Below are positions 7,445 through 15,913 of a DNA stretch of 64,000 nt, one piece after another (position 1 is the stretch's first letter; each line of letters starts with the position of its first letter). The notes under the pieces were generated by a model. It had not been told where the DNA came from, did no database searches, and was given only the letters and a program-made list of their open reading frames with translations. A program made the translations under genes and the position numbers. Source of the DNA: Opitutaceae bacterium (lineage in GTDB: Bacteria > Verrucomicrobiota > Verrucomicrobiia > Opitutales > Opitutaceae); the NCBI GenBank assembly GCA_016794785.1, contig JAEUHC010000008.1:86722-150721 (forward strand), in the 5' to 3' direction.

Positions 7445-8973
7445 AAAGCGGGGCTCTCCGATTCGTCGGCCGCGCTGCCCGTAGCCACGCGCATGATCTC
7501 GGCCTCGGTCCATTCGGCGCGCGGGCGCACGGCGGCGAGTTCGCCGCGGCACATCACGCCCACGGTGTCACAGAGTCCGAGCAGCTCGGGCAGGTAGCTG
7601 CTGACGACGATCACGGCCTTGCCCGCGGCGGCGAGCCGGCCGATGAGTTCGTAGATCTGCGCCTTGCTGCCGACGTCGATGCCGCGTGTCGGTTCGTCGA
7701 GGAGGAAAATTCGCGCGGGGTGCTCGAGCAGGCGTGCCAGCGCGACCTTCTGCTGGTTGCCGCCGGAGAGCTGGCCGATGGGTTGGGCGGCGTCGCGGCA
7801 TTTTACGCGCAGCTCGTCCACCCAATGCTGCGCCGCGGCGCGCTGGCGGCGGGCGTTAATCCAGCCGAAGCGGCCAAAGGCGGAGGACTTGGTGAGCGTG
7901 AGGTTGTCCACGATGGACTGCGTGAGCATGAGGCCTTCCTCCTTGCGGTTCTCGCTGAGAAACCCAACGCCCTGCGCCCAACGGGCGCGCGGCGTGGCCG
8001 CGGCGGTCGGGGCGCCCACGATCGCGACCTCGCCGGCATCAAGTTGATCGAGGGAAAATATCGCCCGCAGCAAATCGGTGCGGCCCGCGCCGATGAGGCC
8101 GGCGAGGCCGAAGATCTCGCCGGCGCGGACCTGCAGGGTGGCCCGGCGCAGGCGCGGGGCGTTGGCGACGGCGCGCACATCGAGCAGGACGGCACCGGGC
8201 GCGTGCGCGGCGCGGGGGTAGAGGTCCTTGACCTCGCGGCCGGTCATCAGCGTGACGATGCGATCGAGGGTGGCGGTTTTAATTTCGCCGCTGCCGACGG
8301 TCTCGCCGTCCTTGAGCACCGTGTAGCGATCCGCGATGCGGCGGCACTCCTCCAGAAAGTGGCTGATGTAGATGATGCTCACGCCCTGCGCGCGGAGGCG
8401 GGCAATGGCGGCGAAGAGTTTCTCCGTGTCAGCCTGCGTGAGGCTGCTCGTCGGCTCATCCATGATGAGCACGCGGGGCCGGGTGAGCAGCGCGCGCGCG
8501 ATCTCGATGATCTGCTGGGTGGCGATGGAAAACGCGCCGACGGGCCGCGCGAGATCGAGGGACTCGTGGCCGAGCTGGGCGAGCGCGGCGCGGGCCCGCT
8601 CGCGGGAGGCCGAGCGATCAATCCAGCCGGCGAGGGCGGACTCGGCGCCGAGGAGGATGTTTTCCTGCGCGGAAAGGTGGAGCGCGAGGTTCAGCTCCTG
8701 ATAGATCATGGCGACGCCCTTGAGCCGCGCATCATGGGGACTGGCCGGGGCGTAGGGCTGGCCGGCGAGTTCCATCGTGCCGGCATCGGCGGCATGCGCA
8801 CCGCTGAGGATCTTCATCAGCGTGCTCTTGCCCGCGCCGTTTTCGCCGATGAGGGCGTGGACTTCGCCGGGCGCGATCTCCAGGGACACGCCGCAGAGGG
8901 CGCGGGTCGCGCCGAAGGATTTTTGGATCCCCGCCAGCCGCAAGGTGGCGGCGATTGCGGGGGTTGTTGTCAT
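7441..8973 (-). CDS. Ribose-type sugar ABC transporter ATPase (RbsA-like, two NBDs)
   Basis: A 510-residue double ATPase. The N-terminal half has Walker A GENGAGKST (residues 43-51), a degenerate signature (FSIATQQ) and Walker B VLIMDEPTSS. The C-terminal half has the degenerate Walker A GLIGAGRTD usual in this family, a good signature LSGGNQQ and Walker B IFLLDEPTRG. It energises uptake of a monosaccharide. The ATG at 8973 lies inside a palindromic repeat (8968-9043); the conserved domain begins only about ten residues later, leaving little room for another start. It is coupled by ATGA to the permease gene. Confidence 0.93.
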   Translation of the reverse strand: MTTTPAIAATLRLAGIQKSFGATRALCGVSLEIAPGEVHALIGENGAGKSTLMKILSGAHAADAGTMELAGQPYAPASPHDARLKGVAMIYQELNLALHLSAQENILLGAESALAGWIDRSASRERARAALAQLGHESLDLARPVGAFSIATQQIIEIARALLTRPRVLIMDEPTSSLTQADTEKLFAAIARLRAQGVSIIYISHFLEECRRIADRYTVLKDGETVGSGEIKTATLDRIVTLMTGREVKDLYPRAAHAPGAVLLDVRAVANAPRLRRATLQVRAGEIFGLAGLIGAGRTDLLRAIFSLDQLDAGEVAIVGAPTAAATPRARWAQGVGFLSENRKEEGLMLTQSIVDNLTLTKSSAFGRFGWINARRQRAAAQHWVDELRVKCRDAAQPIGQLSGGNQQKVALARLLEHPARIFLLDEPTRGIDVGSKAQIYELIGRLAAAGKAVIVVSSYLPELLGLCDTVGVMCRGELAAVRPRAEWTEAEIMRVATGSAADESESPAL

Positions 8974-9043
8974 GCCGAGCCCGGCGGCGCCGGGCGTGGG
9001 AATCCAGCTGGATTGCTTCGTCGCTTCACTCCTCGCAATGACA
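8968..9043. repeat. Palindromic intergenic repeat, TGTCAT-type, copy 2
   Basis: Ends TGTCATGCCGAG (8968-8979) and CTCGCAATGACA (9032-9043) pair at 10 of 12 positions. Inside are a GCCCGGC/GCCGGGC hairpin (8979-8995) and the perfect palindrome AATCCAGCTGGATT (9001-9014), so the transcript could fold as a cloverleaf. It lies between the binding-protein and ATPase genes and supplies the ATPase start codon. It shares its terminal sequence with the element at 234-329. Confidence 0.8.
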
Positions 9044-9067
9044 TGGGAAGTAGAGGCGCGCGGGCCG

Positions 9068-10045
9068 TCACTTCAGATACTTGTCGAGCGGCGGGTTCAC
9101 GATGTCGGCCATCTCGGGGGAATTGAAGTTCGCCTTGGTGACGAAACCCACGCCGGTGTCCACGCGCGCCTCGACCTTCTCGCCGCGCAAAATGGCGACC
9201 ATGGATTTCACGCCGAGGTAGCCCATCTTCATCGGATTCTGGACGACGAGGCCGTGGATGTCGCCGGCGTGCAGGCCGGCGTTGAGGGTCTCGCCGGAAT
9301 CGAAGGCGACGAACTTCACCTTGCCGCCCGCGAGGCCGGCGTCGCGCAGGGCGAGCAGCATGCCGGCGGCGCCGGACTCGTTGCAGGCGAAGATGCCGTT
9401 TACCTGGCGGCCGAAGCGGTTCAGCAGGTTCTCGCTCACGCGCTTGGCGGTGTCGCGCGTCGGGCCGGCGTGCTGATCGGTGGAGAGCAGCTTGATGGCG
9501 GGGAAATCCTTTTTCATCACCTCAAGGAAGCCCTCCTCGCGCTCCTCGGTGCTGGCGGAGCCGACTTGGAGGCGGAGCATGATGACGTTGCCTTTGCCGC
9601 CGAGGGCCTTCCCCAATTCGCGCGCCGCGATGCGTCCGCCCTCGCGGTTGTCGGTGGCGATGAAGCTGGTCGGCGCCTTGGAATCGACGCCGGAGTCGAT
9701 CACGACGATCGGGATTTTGCCCTTCACCGCAGTCTCAAGCGGGGCGACGAGGCCGCGCTTGTCGAGGGGAGCGATCACGATGCCGCTCACGCGCTGGGCG
9801 ATGAAGTTCTCCACGACCTGAATCTGCTGCTCGCGGTCGTCCTCCTTGAGGGGGCCTTTCCAGATGACCTGCACGTTGACACCCGCAGCCTTGAGTTCCA
9901 GCTCGGCCTTGCGGGCGCCGGCGTGGATGGATTTCCAAAACTCGTGCGTCGTGCCCTTGGGGATGACGGCGATTTTGTAAGATTCTGCGGCGGTGGCGAG
10001 GGTCGCGCCGAGGAAGAGGAACAGGAGGGAGCGAAGGGAACGCAT
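9068..10045 (-). CDS. Sugar ABC transporter substrate-binding protein (RbsB-like)
   Basis: A 325-residue periplasmic binding protein. A signal peptide (about 1-20, ending ATAA) is followed by a type 1 periplasmic-binding fold: YKIAVIPKGTTHEFWKSIHAG at the first strand, GIVIAPLD near residue 95 and VFACNESGAAG-like sequence (IFACNESGA) near 223. This matches the ribose/galactose class (Peripla_BP_4). It is the first gene of the operon with the ATPase, permease and LarA-like genes and captures the sugar for import. A 94-base gap with a folded repeat separates it from the ATPase gene, a layout that can favour high expression of the binding protein. Confidence 0.92.
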   Translation of the reverse strand: MRSLRSLLFLFLGATLATAAESYKIAVIPKGTTHEFWKSIHAGARKAELELKAAGVNVQVIWKGPLKEDDREQQIQVVENFIAQRVSGIVIAPLDKRGLVAPLETAVKGKIPIVVIDSGVDSKAPTSFIATDNREGGRIAARELGKALGGKGNVIMLRLQVGSASTEEREEGFLEVMKKDFPAIKLLSTDQHAGPTRDTAKRVSENLLNRFGRQVNGIFACNESGAAGMLLALRDAGLAGGKVKFVAFDSGETLNAGLHAGDIHGLVVQNPMKMGYLGVKSMVAILRGEKVEARVDTGVGFVTKANFNSPEMADIVNPPLDKYLK

Positions 10046-10156
10046 AAGGGGATAGGGTGAGGAGAAAGCACGCGGATTCGGAGGGATGCGTCAAGACAGG
10101 CTCGTGATGATAATCCCAAGGCTCGCCCTGCGCGGCAACGGCGCTTTGCTCGGCCG

Positions 10157-10945
10157 ATGCTTTTCTGGCTCAAGAAAACGGTCGGGTTTTGGCTGATGCC
10201 GGTGCCGTTTTGCCTCGGGTTGATGACGCTTGGCGCGCTGCTCATGCTCTCGCGGCGCCGGATGCGCGCGGGCCGGCGGCTCGCGATCGGCGGATTCGCC
10301 CTGCTGCTCGTCTATAGCAACAGCTACGTCGGGCGGGCGCTCATCACGCCGCTCGAAACGGCGCACCCGGCAATCCCCGACTTGGCGGCTGGAGCCCCGG
10401 TGCCGGCGCGGCTGGCGGCAAGCGAGTTCATCGTCGTGCTCGGCGGCGGCAACGGCTACGCCCCGGGCCTCGCGGCCAACCACCTCCTCTCGTCGGGCGC
10501 GCTCGCCCGCATCACGGAGGCCGTGCGGCTGCTGCGCGTCGTGCCCGGCGCCAAGCTCGTGGTGTGCGGCCCGATCTTCGGGCCCGTCGAAAGCCATGCA
10601 CTGGTGCTGGCCCGCACCGCGATCTCGCTCGGTCTCGATGAAAAACGCGTCGTGGTGATCGACCATGCCCGCGACACCGAGGAGGAGGCCGCGGCCGTGC
10701 GCCGCGTCGTGGCTGGCGCACCCATCGCGCTCGTCACCTCAGCCTGGCACATGCCGCGCGCGGCCGCGCTCTTTCGCCACGAGGGCATCGACGCGCTCCC
10801 GGCACCCACGGATTTTCATTCGCACCGGGACAGCGACACGCCCGCCGCCCTGCTCCGCTGGGAGCTGCCGGCGCTGGAGCGCAGCACCCTCGCGGTGCGC
10901 GAGCGCCTCGGCTACCTCTGGATTTGGCTGCGGGGCAAAACGTGA
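10157..10945 (+). CDS. YdcF/ElyC-family membrane protein (DUF218)
   Basis: A 262-residue protein with two N-terminal membrane helices (about 10-32 and 42-58), then a DUF218 domain in the periplasm. Family landmarks visible are IVVLGGGNGY (about residue 92), ARDTEEEA (about 173) and VTSAWHMPRA (about 195). The two-helix layout is that of ElyC, which affects cell-envelope and peptidoglycan metabolism in E. coli, but activity of the family is poorly defined. The gene stands alone, divergent from the sugar ABC operon and convergent with the Na/Pi transporter gene. Confidence 0.85.
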   Translation: MLFWLKKTVGFWLMPVPFCLGLMTLGALLMLSRRRMRAGRRLAIGGFALLLVYSNSYVGRALITPLETAHPAIPDLAAGAPVPARLAASEFIVVLGGGNGYAPGLAANHLLSSGALARITEAVRLLRVVPGAKLVVCGPIFGPVESHALVLARTAISLGLDEKRVVVIDHARDTEEEAAAVRRVVAGAPIALVTSAWHMPRAAALFRHEGIDALPAPTDFHSHRDSDTPAALLRWELPALERSTLAVRERLGYLWIWLRGKT

Positions 10946-10950
10946 AACGC

Positions 10951-10966
10951 AAGCCCAGCCGGGCTT
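10951..10966. terminator. Hairpin between convergent genes
   Basis: AAGCCC-AGCC-GGGCTT forms a 6-pair stem six bases after the YdcF-like stop and before the convergent Na/Pi gene end. There is no clear T run, so it is at best a weak or factor-dependent terminator. Confidence 0.35.
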
Positions 10967-10993
10967 CCGCAACCCGGGCGCAAGCTCGCGGGA

Positions 10994-12697
10994 TCAATTT
11001 TTGACCGACGGGGGCAGCGGGGATTCGTAGCCGTGGCGCAGGGCCTGGAGGATGTTCAGGGCGTGATCCCCGACGCGCTCCAGCGTGTTGACGATGTCAA
11101 TGTAGAGCATCTCGGCCTTCAGCTTGTCGGCGCCGTGCTGGATCCGCTGGATGGATTCGCGGCGGAGTTCCTTGCGGAAGGCGTCGATCTGGTTCTCCAG
11201 CTGGTAGGCTGGCTCCATGTCGGCGGCGGTCACGCCGGTCATCAGGCGCGCATTGCAGAACTCCATGAACTGAAGCACGAGCAGGGTGAAGTCGCGGATC
11301 TCCTGGCGGGTCTTGGGCGGGAGCACACGGCGCTTGCGGTGCTTGCGCTCGGCGAGCACGGCCAGGCGATAGCCGCAGTCGCAGATGTCCTCCAGCTCGG
11401 CGACCACGCGCAAGTGCGTCGTCGCGCGGACGCGGGTCGCCTCACTCACGCCGCCGGCGGCGCAGGCGAGCAGATGCTGGGTGGTGGTCACGACGCGGCG
11501 GTCGCTCTCCTTTTCCAGCAGCTTCAGCTCGGCGAGCCGTTTTTCGAGCGCGGGCAGGTCGGAGCCATCCGAGTCGAAGATCGTCCCGAAGCCCTCGAGC
11601 AGCTCGCGGCCGAGCGTGCCCACGCGCACGACGTTGCGCTCGGCCTCGGCGAAGTCCAGTTCGCCGGTATGCGGCACGAGGGGCGACTCGTAGCCGACGT
11701 GGTCGCGGCCTTTTTCGCCGGGAGCCGGGGCCCGCACCATGCGCTCGGAGATCCGCGCAAGCTGCGGCACGAACCAGATGAGCAGCGCGGTGTTGAAGAT
11801 ATTGAAGAGGGAGTGAAAGGCCGCCATGTGCAGCGGCATGTGCTCCTTGGCGGTGGCGTCGCCGGGCATGAGCCAGTCGATGAAGCCGGTGAACTGGCTG
11901 AAGAGCCCGACCGCCCAGACCACGCCGAGGATATTGAAGAGGAAGTGGACGCGCGCGGCGCGCTTGGCCTCCACATTGCCGCCGATGGCGGCGAGATTGG
12001 CGGTGATGGTGGTGCCGATGTTTTCGCCCAAGGTGATCGCGCAGGCCGTGGGGAAGTCGATCCAGCCCTTGAAAGCCATGGTGAGGGTGATCGCACCCGC
12101 GACGGACGAGGACTGGACGATAACGGTGAGGATGGCCCCGAAGACGAGGAAGAGCAGCGTCGAACCCAAGCCGCTGCCCGTGTAGGCTTGGATGAACGCC
12201 AGCACCTCGGGGTTGTTCTTGATGTCGGGCACCGAGTCCTTGAGGAACATGAGCCCGAGAAACAACAGGCCGAAGCCCATGAGGAATTCCCCGAGGTCGC
12301 GCCAAAACGCGCGACGAATGAAGATCATCGGCAGGGCCAGTCCCATCACGGGCAGGGCGACGGCGGAGATGCTGAACTTGAAGCCAAAGAAAGAGACGAG
12401 CCAGAAGGTGGTGGTTGTCCCGATATTGGCGCCCATGATCAGGCCGATGGCCTCGTGGAGGCGGAGGAGCTGCGCATTGACGAAGCTCACGATCATGACC
12501 GTCGTGGCCGAGGAGGATTGGATGATGCTCGTGACGAGGCAGCCGGTGAACACCCCGGCGAAACGATTGCTGGCCACGGCGCGCATGATGGCCCGCAGCC
12601 GCTCGCCGGAGAGACGCTGGAGCGCTTCCGACATGATCTTCATGCCGAAGAGAAACATCCCGAGGCTGCCGAGCAGAGAAAGTAGGCCGACGGTCAT
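10994..12697 (-). CDS. Na/Pi cotransporter family protein with PhoU-like tail
   Basis: A 567-residue protein. The N-terminal 350 residues are a polytopic Na+/Pi cotransporter domain with the two inverted repeats marked by SIIQSSSATT (about residue 50) and VIVQSSSVAG (about 190), plus MGANIGTT and LGENIGTT. The C-terminal 200 residues form a helical PhoU-like domain (CDCGYRLAVLAERKHRK..., ending ERVGDHALNIL). Such proteins import phosphate or regulate its flux. The start at 12697 (MTVGLLSLLGSLG) matches the family N-terminus; the longer reading adds an uncharacteristic 65 residues. Confidence 0.9.
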   Translation of the reverse strand: MTVGLLSLLGSLGMFLFGMKIMSEALQRLSGERLRAIMRAVASNRFAGVFTGCLVTSIIQSSSATTVMIVSFVNAQLLRLHEAIGLIMGANIGTTTTFWLVSFFGFKFSISAVALPVMGLALPMIFIRRAFWRDLGEFLMGFGLLFLGLMFLKDSVPDIKNNPEVLAFIQAYTGSGLGSTLLFLVFGAILTVIVQSSSVAGAITLTMAFKGWIDFPTACAITLGENIGTTITANLAAIGGNVEAKRAARVHFLFNILGVVWAVGLFSQFTGFIDWLMPGDATAKEHMPLHMAAFHSLFNIFNTALLIWFVPQLARISERMVRAPAPGEKGRDHVGYESPLVPHTGELDFAEAERNVVRVGTLGRELLEGFGTIFDSDGSDLPALEKRLAELKLLEKESDRRVVTTTQHLLACAAGGVSEATRVRATTHLRVVAELEDICDCGYRLAVLAERKHRKRRVLPPKTRQEIRDFTLLVLQFMEFCNARLMTGVTAADMEPAYQLENQIDAFRKELRRESIQRIQHGADKLKAEMLYIDIVNTLERVGDHALNILQALRHGYESPLPPSVKN

Positions 12698-12936
12698 GAG
12701 CGTGAGTTGCGTTTCGGTGACAAAACGATGACGGCTACCGGCGTCATGGAGAAGGGCAAGGTCGCAATCGGGCGAAGTTATGCGCGCCGCCGCAAGCCTT
12801 CCATTTCCGCTCCTGGCCAGACTCGCAGCACGATCCCCCCGCGCGGCTCGCGGGAGCTGAATTTCAGGACCGCCGGATCGGGCCACGCTCACGCGACTTT
12901 GAGGGCGAAGCTGCGTCTAGCCCCGCGGCCCGTTCC

Positions 12937-14535
12937 ATGAAACCCCGCCCCACTCCCCTCGCAGCCCGCGTCTTCGGGCGTCTGCTCGTCGCGGGGTTCC
13001 TCGGTTGCATGGTGCTGCGGGGCGAGTTGCGGGCGCAGTCCGACACCTCGTCAGGCTCCGGCCGAAGCAGTGGCGACGGCATGCCTTCGATGGATATCCC
13101 GCGCGCGCGGCCGATCCTGCTTTATTTCCCGCCGAGCCCTCCCCCGCTGGGCCAGATGATCCCATCGGTCGGAGCGGCGCCGGGCCGCAACGCCGCCCCC
13201 GCGGGCCTCGCCGAGTTCGTCAGCGACATCTTTTACCCCGCGCTCGGCGTCCGCCTGGCATCGCGGTCATTGAGCGAGAAACAGCGCGCCCGCCTCGATC
13301 GCTACCGCGCCGACAAGGCCGCGCTGCAACAGGAACTCCGCGTCGCGCTGGAGAAGCTCCACGACGCCGAACCCGCGACGCGCGACCAGGAGCTTTCAAA
13401 GCTCGCCCGCAGCCAGGCCCCGCGTCTGGCTGCACTCGAACAGTCGGCCGAGGACCTGCGCCGCGATCTCGTCCGTGGCGATGAGACCTGGTCCGCTCTC
13501 CGTGAATGGCGCCTCGGCGAGCGGGTCGAGCGCGGGTTCTCGCCCAACGAAATCGCGCAAACCATGCGCGGCTACGCCTTCTACTCCAATTCCGTCTCGC
13601 CCGCCCAGCGCCGTTTGCTCCGCGAAATCCATCTCGAACTCACCGCCGCGGCCCATAACACCGCCCACGCCGCGGTCGCGCAGCCCTACCTGTTCTTCCC
13701 GCCCGAGCCCGCGCGTGTCCTGCTGCCCGACGATCTGCCGGCCGAAGTCGCGGCGAAAGTAGCCGCCTACCAGACCAAGAAATCGCTCCTCAAAAAAGAG
13801 CTCTACGACGCGGTCTTCGCCGAGGAGCGGCTCAAGCTGGGCTTACTCCGCGCCAGTCCACTCAAGACTCTCGCCGCCGCCCAGGAATCCGCCCTCGCCG
13901 AACTCGAGACAATCGCGGAGGAAATCCGCCGCGGCCTTGTGCAGTTCGCCCCACCCTCGGCGATCGCCGAACGCTCGCCGCTCCCGCCCGTGCTGCAGGC
14001 CCGGGTCGGCACACTCATCGCCCGCCACACGGCGCTCCAGCGCGATGCCACCACCCGGCTCAACGAACTCTTCGCCGCCAATCGCGACGTGCCCATGCGG
14101 ACCTCGGTGCGCTTCGATCCCGACGGGCTCAAGGTGATCGTGATTGCCACGCAATCCGGTCGCGGCGGCGGTGGCAAGCAACCCGAGAACCTCACCCGTA
14201 TCGCCACCGTGCGCACGCAGGCCGCGGCCATAGCCGAGGACTACGGCCGCCAAATCGCCGAGATCGTGAACGAGACCAACGCCCTCCGCGCCGAGATCAC
14301 CCGGACGCTCGGCACCACGCGCGGGAGCGCCCTCGATGCGGCGTTTGCGGCGGCGGCCCGCGTCGCCGCCGCGCGCGAGACCGCCGGGCTCTACGGCGAC
14401 TATCGCATCGCGGTCTTCCAACCCGGCCTCTCGCCCGCGCAACGCCGGCTGCTGCTCGACGGCGCCGTGGCCGCTTTTGCCCTGCCCTTGCCAAGCGGCG
14501 AACTCCAACCGACCGGCCGCCTCGCTCGGTGGTGA
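12937..14535 (+). CDS. Secreted alpha-helical hypothetical protein with internal repeats
   Basis: I do not recognise a family over the full length. The 532-residue protein has a signal peptide (about 1-34), a Pro-rich segment (ILLYFPPSPPPLG) and then long charged helices. Similar units recur: LSEKQRARLDRYRADKAAL near 110, LPAEVAAKVAAYQTKKSLL near 270 and LPPVLQARVGTLIARHTAL near 350, while SPAQRRLL occurs twice (about 222 and 507). The repeated LS..QR.RL pattern faintly recalls the LTxxQ helices of Spy/CpxP-type periplasmic proteins; this is only a suggestion. It stands alone on the plus strand. Confidence 0.7.
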   Translation: MKPRPTPLAARVFGRLLVAGFLGCMVLRGELRAQSDTSSGSGRSSGDGMPSMDIPRARPILLYFPPSPPPLGQMIPSVGAAPGRNAAPAGLAEFVSDIFYPALGVRLASRSLSEKQRARLDRYRADKAALQQELRVALEKLHDAEPATRDQELSKLARSQAPRLAALEQSAEDLRRDLVRGDETWSALREWRLGERVERGFSPNEIAQTMRGYAFYSNSVSPAQRRLLREIHLELTAAAHNTAHAAVAQPYLFFPPEPARVLLPDDLPAEVAAKVAAYQTKKSLLKKELYDAVFAEERLKLGLLRASPLKTLAAAQESALAELETIAEEIRRGLVQFAPPSAIAERSPLPPVLQARVGTLIARHTALQRDATTRLNELFAANRDVPMRTSVRFDPDGLKVIVIATQSGRGGGGKQPENLTRIATVRTQAAAIAEDYGRQIAEIVNETNALRAEITRTLGTTRGSALDAAFAAAARVAAARETAGLYGDYRIAVFQPGLSPAQRRLLLDGAVAAFALPLPSGELQPTGRLARW

Positions 14536-14545
14536 AGCCGCCTGC

Positions 14546-14576
14546 TGGGCCGGTGCCCGGCCAGCGGCCGGCCTGG
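14546..14576. repeat. GC-rich palindromic repeat, shared with 61084-61135
   Basis: GCCCGGCCAGCGGCCG (14555-14570) is the exact reverse complement of 61093-61108, inside another intergenic palindrome. Flanking CCGG blocks can pair. It lies between two convergent genes and may help end transcription. Confidence 0.55.
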
Positions 14577-14602
14577 AGCCTAAAAGCCAGGTGACGGTGC
14601 TC

Positions 14603-15913
14603 TCACTTGCCCGACTTCGGGAGCTTGGTGCGATAGATGGGCACGGCCCGGGGCGGAGTCGGCTGGCTGTCGTGCTGATCGAAACGCGACCAGCCGGCAT
14701 TGCCGATGTAGAAAAAGTCGCCGCCAGTCCCCAGGCAGCCCAGCGATGGGGCGGCCATCGCGAGATGACCCGATTCGATCACTTTCACCGCCAGAATCGC
14801 GTCGGCCGTGCCTTCCATTTGGATGCGCAGCACCCGGCTCGGGCGCAGGCCGTTCTGCACCGCGAGCAAGTGGCCGCTCGGCGCCAAAGCGAGACCATCG
14901 ATGCCGATGAGCGACGTGTCCGCCGGTGGTTCCAGCCGCCGCACCTGCCTCGCCACCAGATCCACCCGCAGCAGGCCGCCCGCAAAATCAGACACCACCG
15001 CGACATCACCCAGGACCACGATGCCTTGGACGGACATGAATTCGTTGCTCTCCACCCAAGGCTCAAGCGCGCTGCCCCCGGGGGCCAGCCGCCACAGGAT
15101 CGGCGCGCCACTGTCGGTGACCCAGACCGTCCCATCCTCGCCCAACGCGAGATCGCCGAGCACATGGGGATAACGGTCCCCGGCGCCGCCCCCGGCCGGC
15201 AACACACGCCGCACCGCGCCGCTCGTGAGATCGATCTCAGCGAGAGCAGCGCGGCCGTCGAGATCCGGGGCAAAGCCGCGCATCGCCGGGACCGCGGAGG
15301 TCGCCGCCCAAATCGTTTCGCCCGCCTCGTCGATCGCCAGGCCGAACACGCCGTAGAGGTCCTCACCCTCGGGCGTGAGACGGCGCAACGTCTCGTCCTT
15401 GCCCCGCACCCAAATGGCGCGGCCGTGGACATCGCCGAAAAAGAATTCACCCGTCTTCGCCCGCCACGCGATGCCCTCCATGAGCCCGGTCACGCCACGC
15501 AGGGAAAAAGCGATCTCGCCCGGGCCGGAAGGGTGGGCGTTGGCCGCGAGTTTTTTGACGACGGCCTCGAAATCCTTGCGCGCCTTCAGCGGCGCAAAGT
15601 CCGCGGATTTTTCCACCGGCGAGTTCACGCCGAGCTTCGCGAGCCGCCCAAGCGTCGCGATCGCCTCGTCGGGCTGGCCGGCGGCGACCTGCGCGGCGGC
15701 GAGATTGACGAGCATGCGGGGATAGTCGGGCCGCAACGCGACCGCTTCCTCCATTTTGGCCAAGTAGGTCGCCGTGTCTTTCTCCTCCGCGGCTACGGTC
15801 GCCTCACGCGCGAGCCGCAGCGCCAGCGCCGTGGCGGACTCGGCCGCCGGGACGCGGCAAACGCCCGCCAAGGCCAGCAGCGCCGCAAAAAAATTAGAGC
15901 CCCAGGATCGCAC
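14603..15913 (-). CDS. Exported TPR-like plus NHL/SMP-30-type beta-propeller protein
   Basis: A 436-residue protein. From the GTG at 15913, which overlaps the previous gene by 20 bases, the N-terminus is a good signal peptide (NFFAALLALAGVCRVPAA). Next comes a TPR-like helical pair (about 30-80: KMEEAVALRPDYPRMLVNLA), then a six-bladed-propeller-type region with repeated blades such as EGIAWRAKTGEFFFGDVHG, VFGLAIDEAGETIWAATS and LGDLALGEDGTVWVTDSG. Such propellers bind ligands or hydrolyse lactones; no catalytic set is evident. It closes the four-gene cluster 14603-19601. The start is inferred from the signal peptide. Confidence 0.75.
   Translation of the reverse strand: MRSWGSNFFAALLALAGVCRVPAAESATALALRLAREATVAAEEKDTATYLAKMEEAVALRPDYPRMLVNLAAAQVAAGQPDEAIATLGRLAKLGVNSPVEKSADFAPLKARKDFEAVVKKLAANAHPSGPGEIAFSLRGVTGLMEGIAWRAKTGEFFFGDVHGRAIWVRGKDETLRRLTPEGEDLYGVFGLAIDEAGETIWAATSAVPAMRGFAPDLDGRAALAEIDLTSGAVRRVLPAGGGAGDRYPHVLGDLALGEDGTVWVTDSGAPILWRLAPGGSALEPWVESNEFMSVQGIVVLGDVAVVSDFAGGLLRVDLVARQVRRLEPPADTSLIGIDGLALAPSGHLLAVQNGLRPSRVLRIQMEGTADAILAVKVIESGHLAMAAPSLGCLGTGGDFFYIGNAGWSRFDQHDSQPTPPRAVPIYRTKLPKSGK

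Noticed and set aside
12698..12936. N-terminal extension of the Na/Pi transporter up to 12892
   Set aside because: The extra 65 residues are charged and Arg-rich without family counterparts, and the conserved start is the ATG at 12697.
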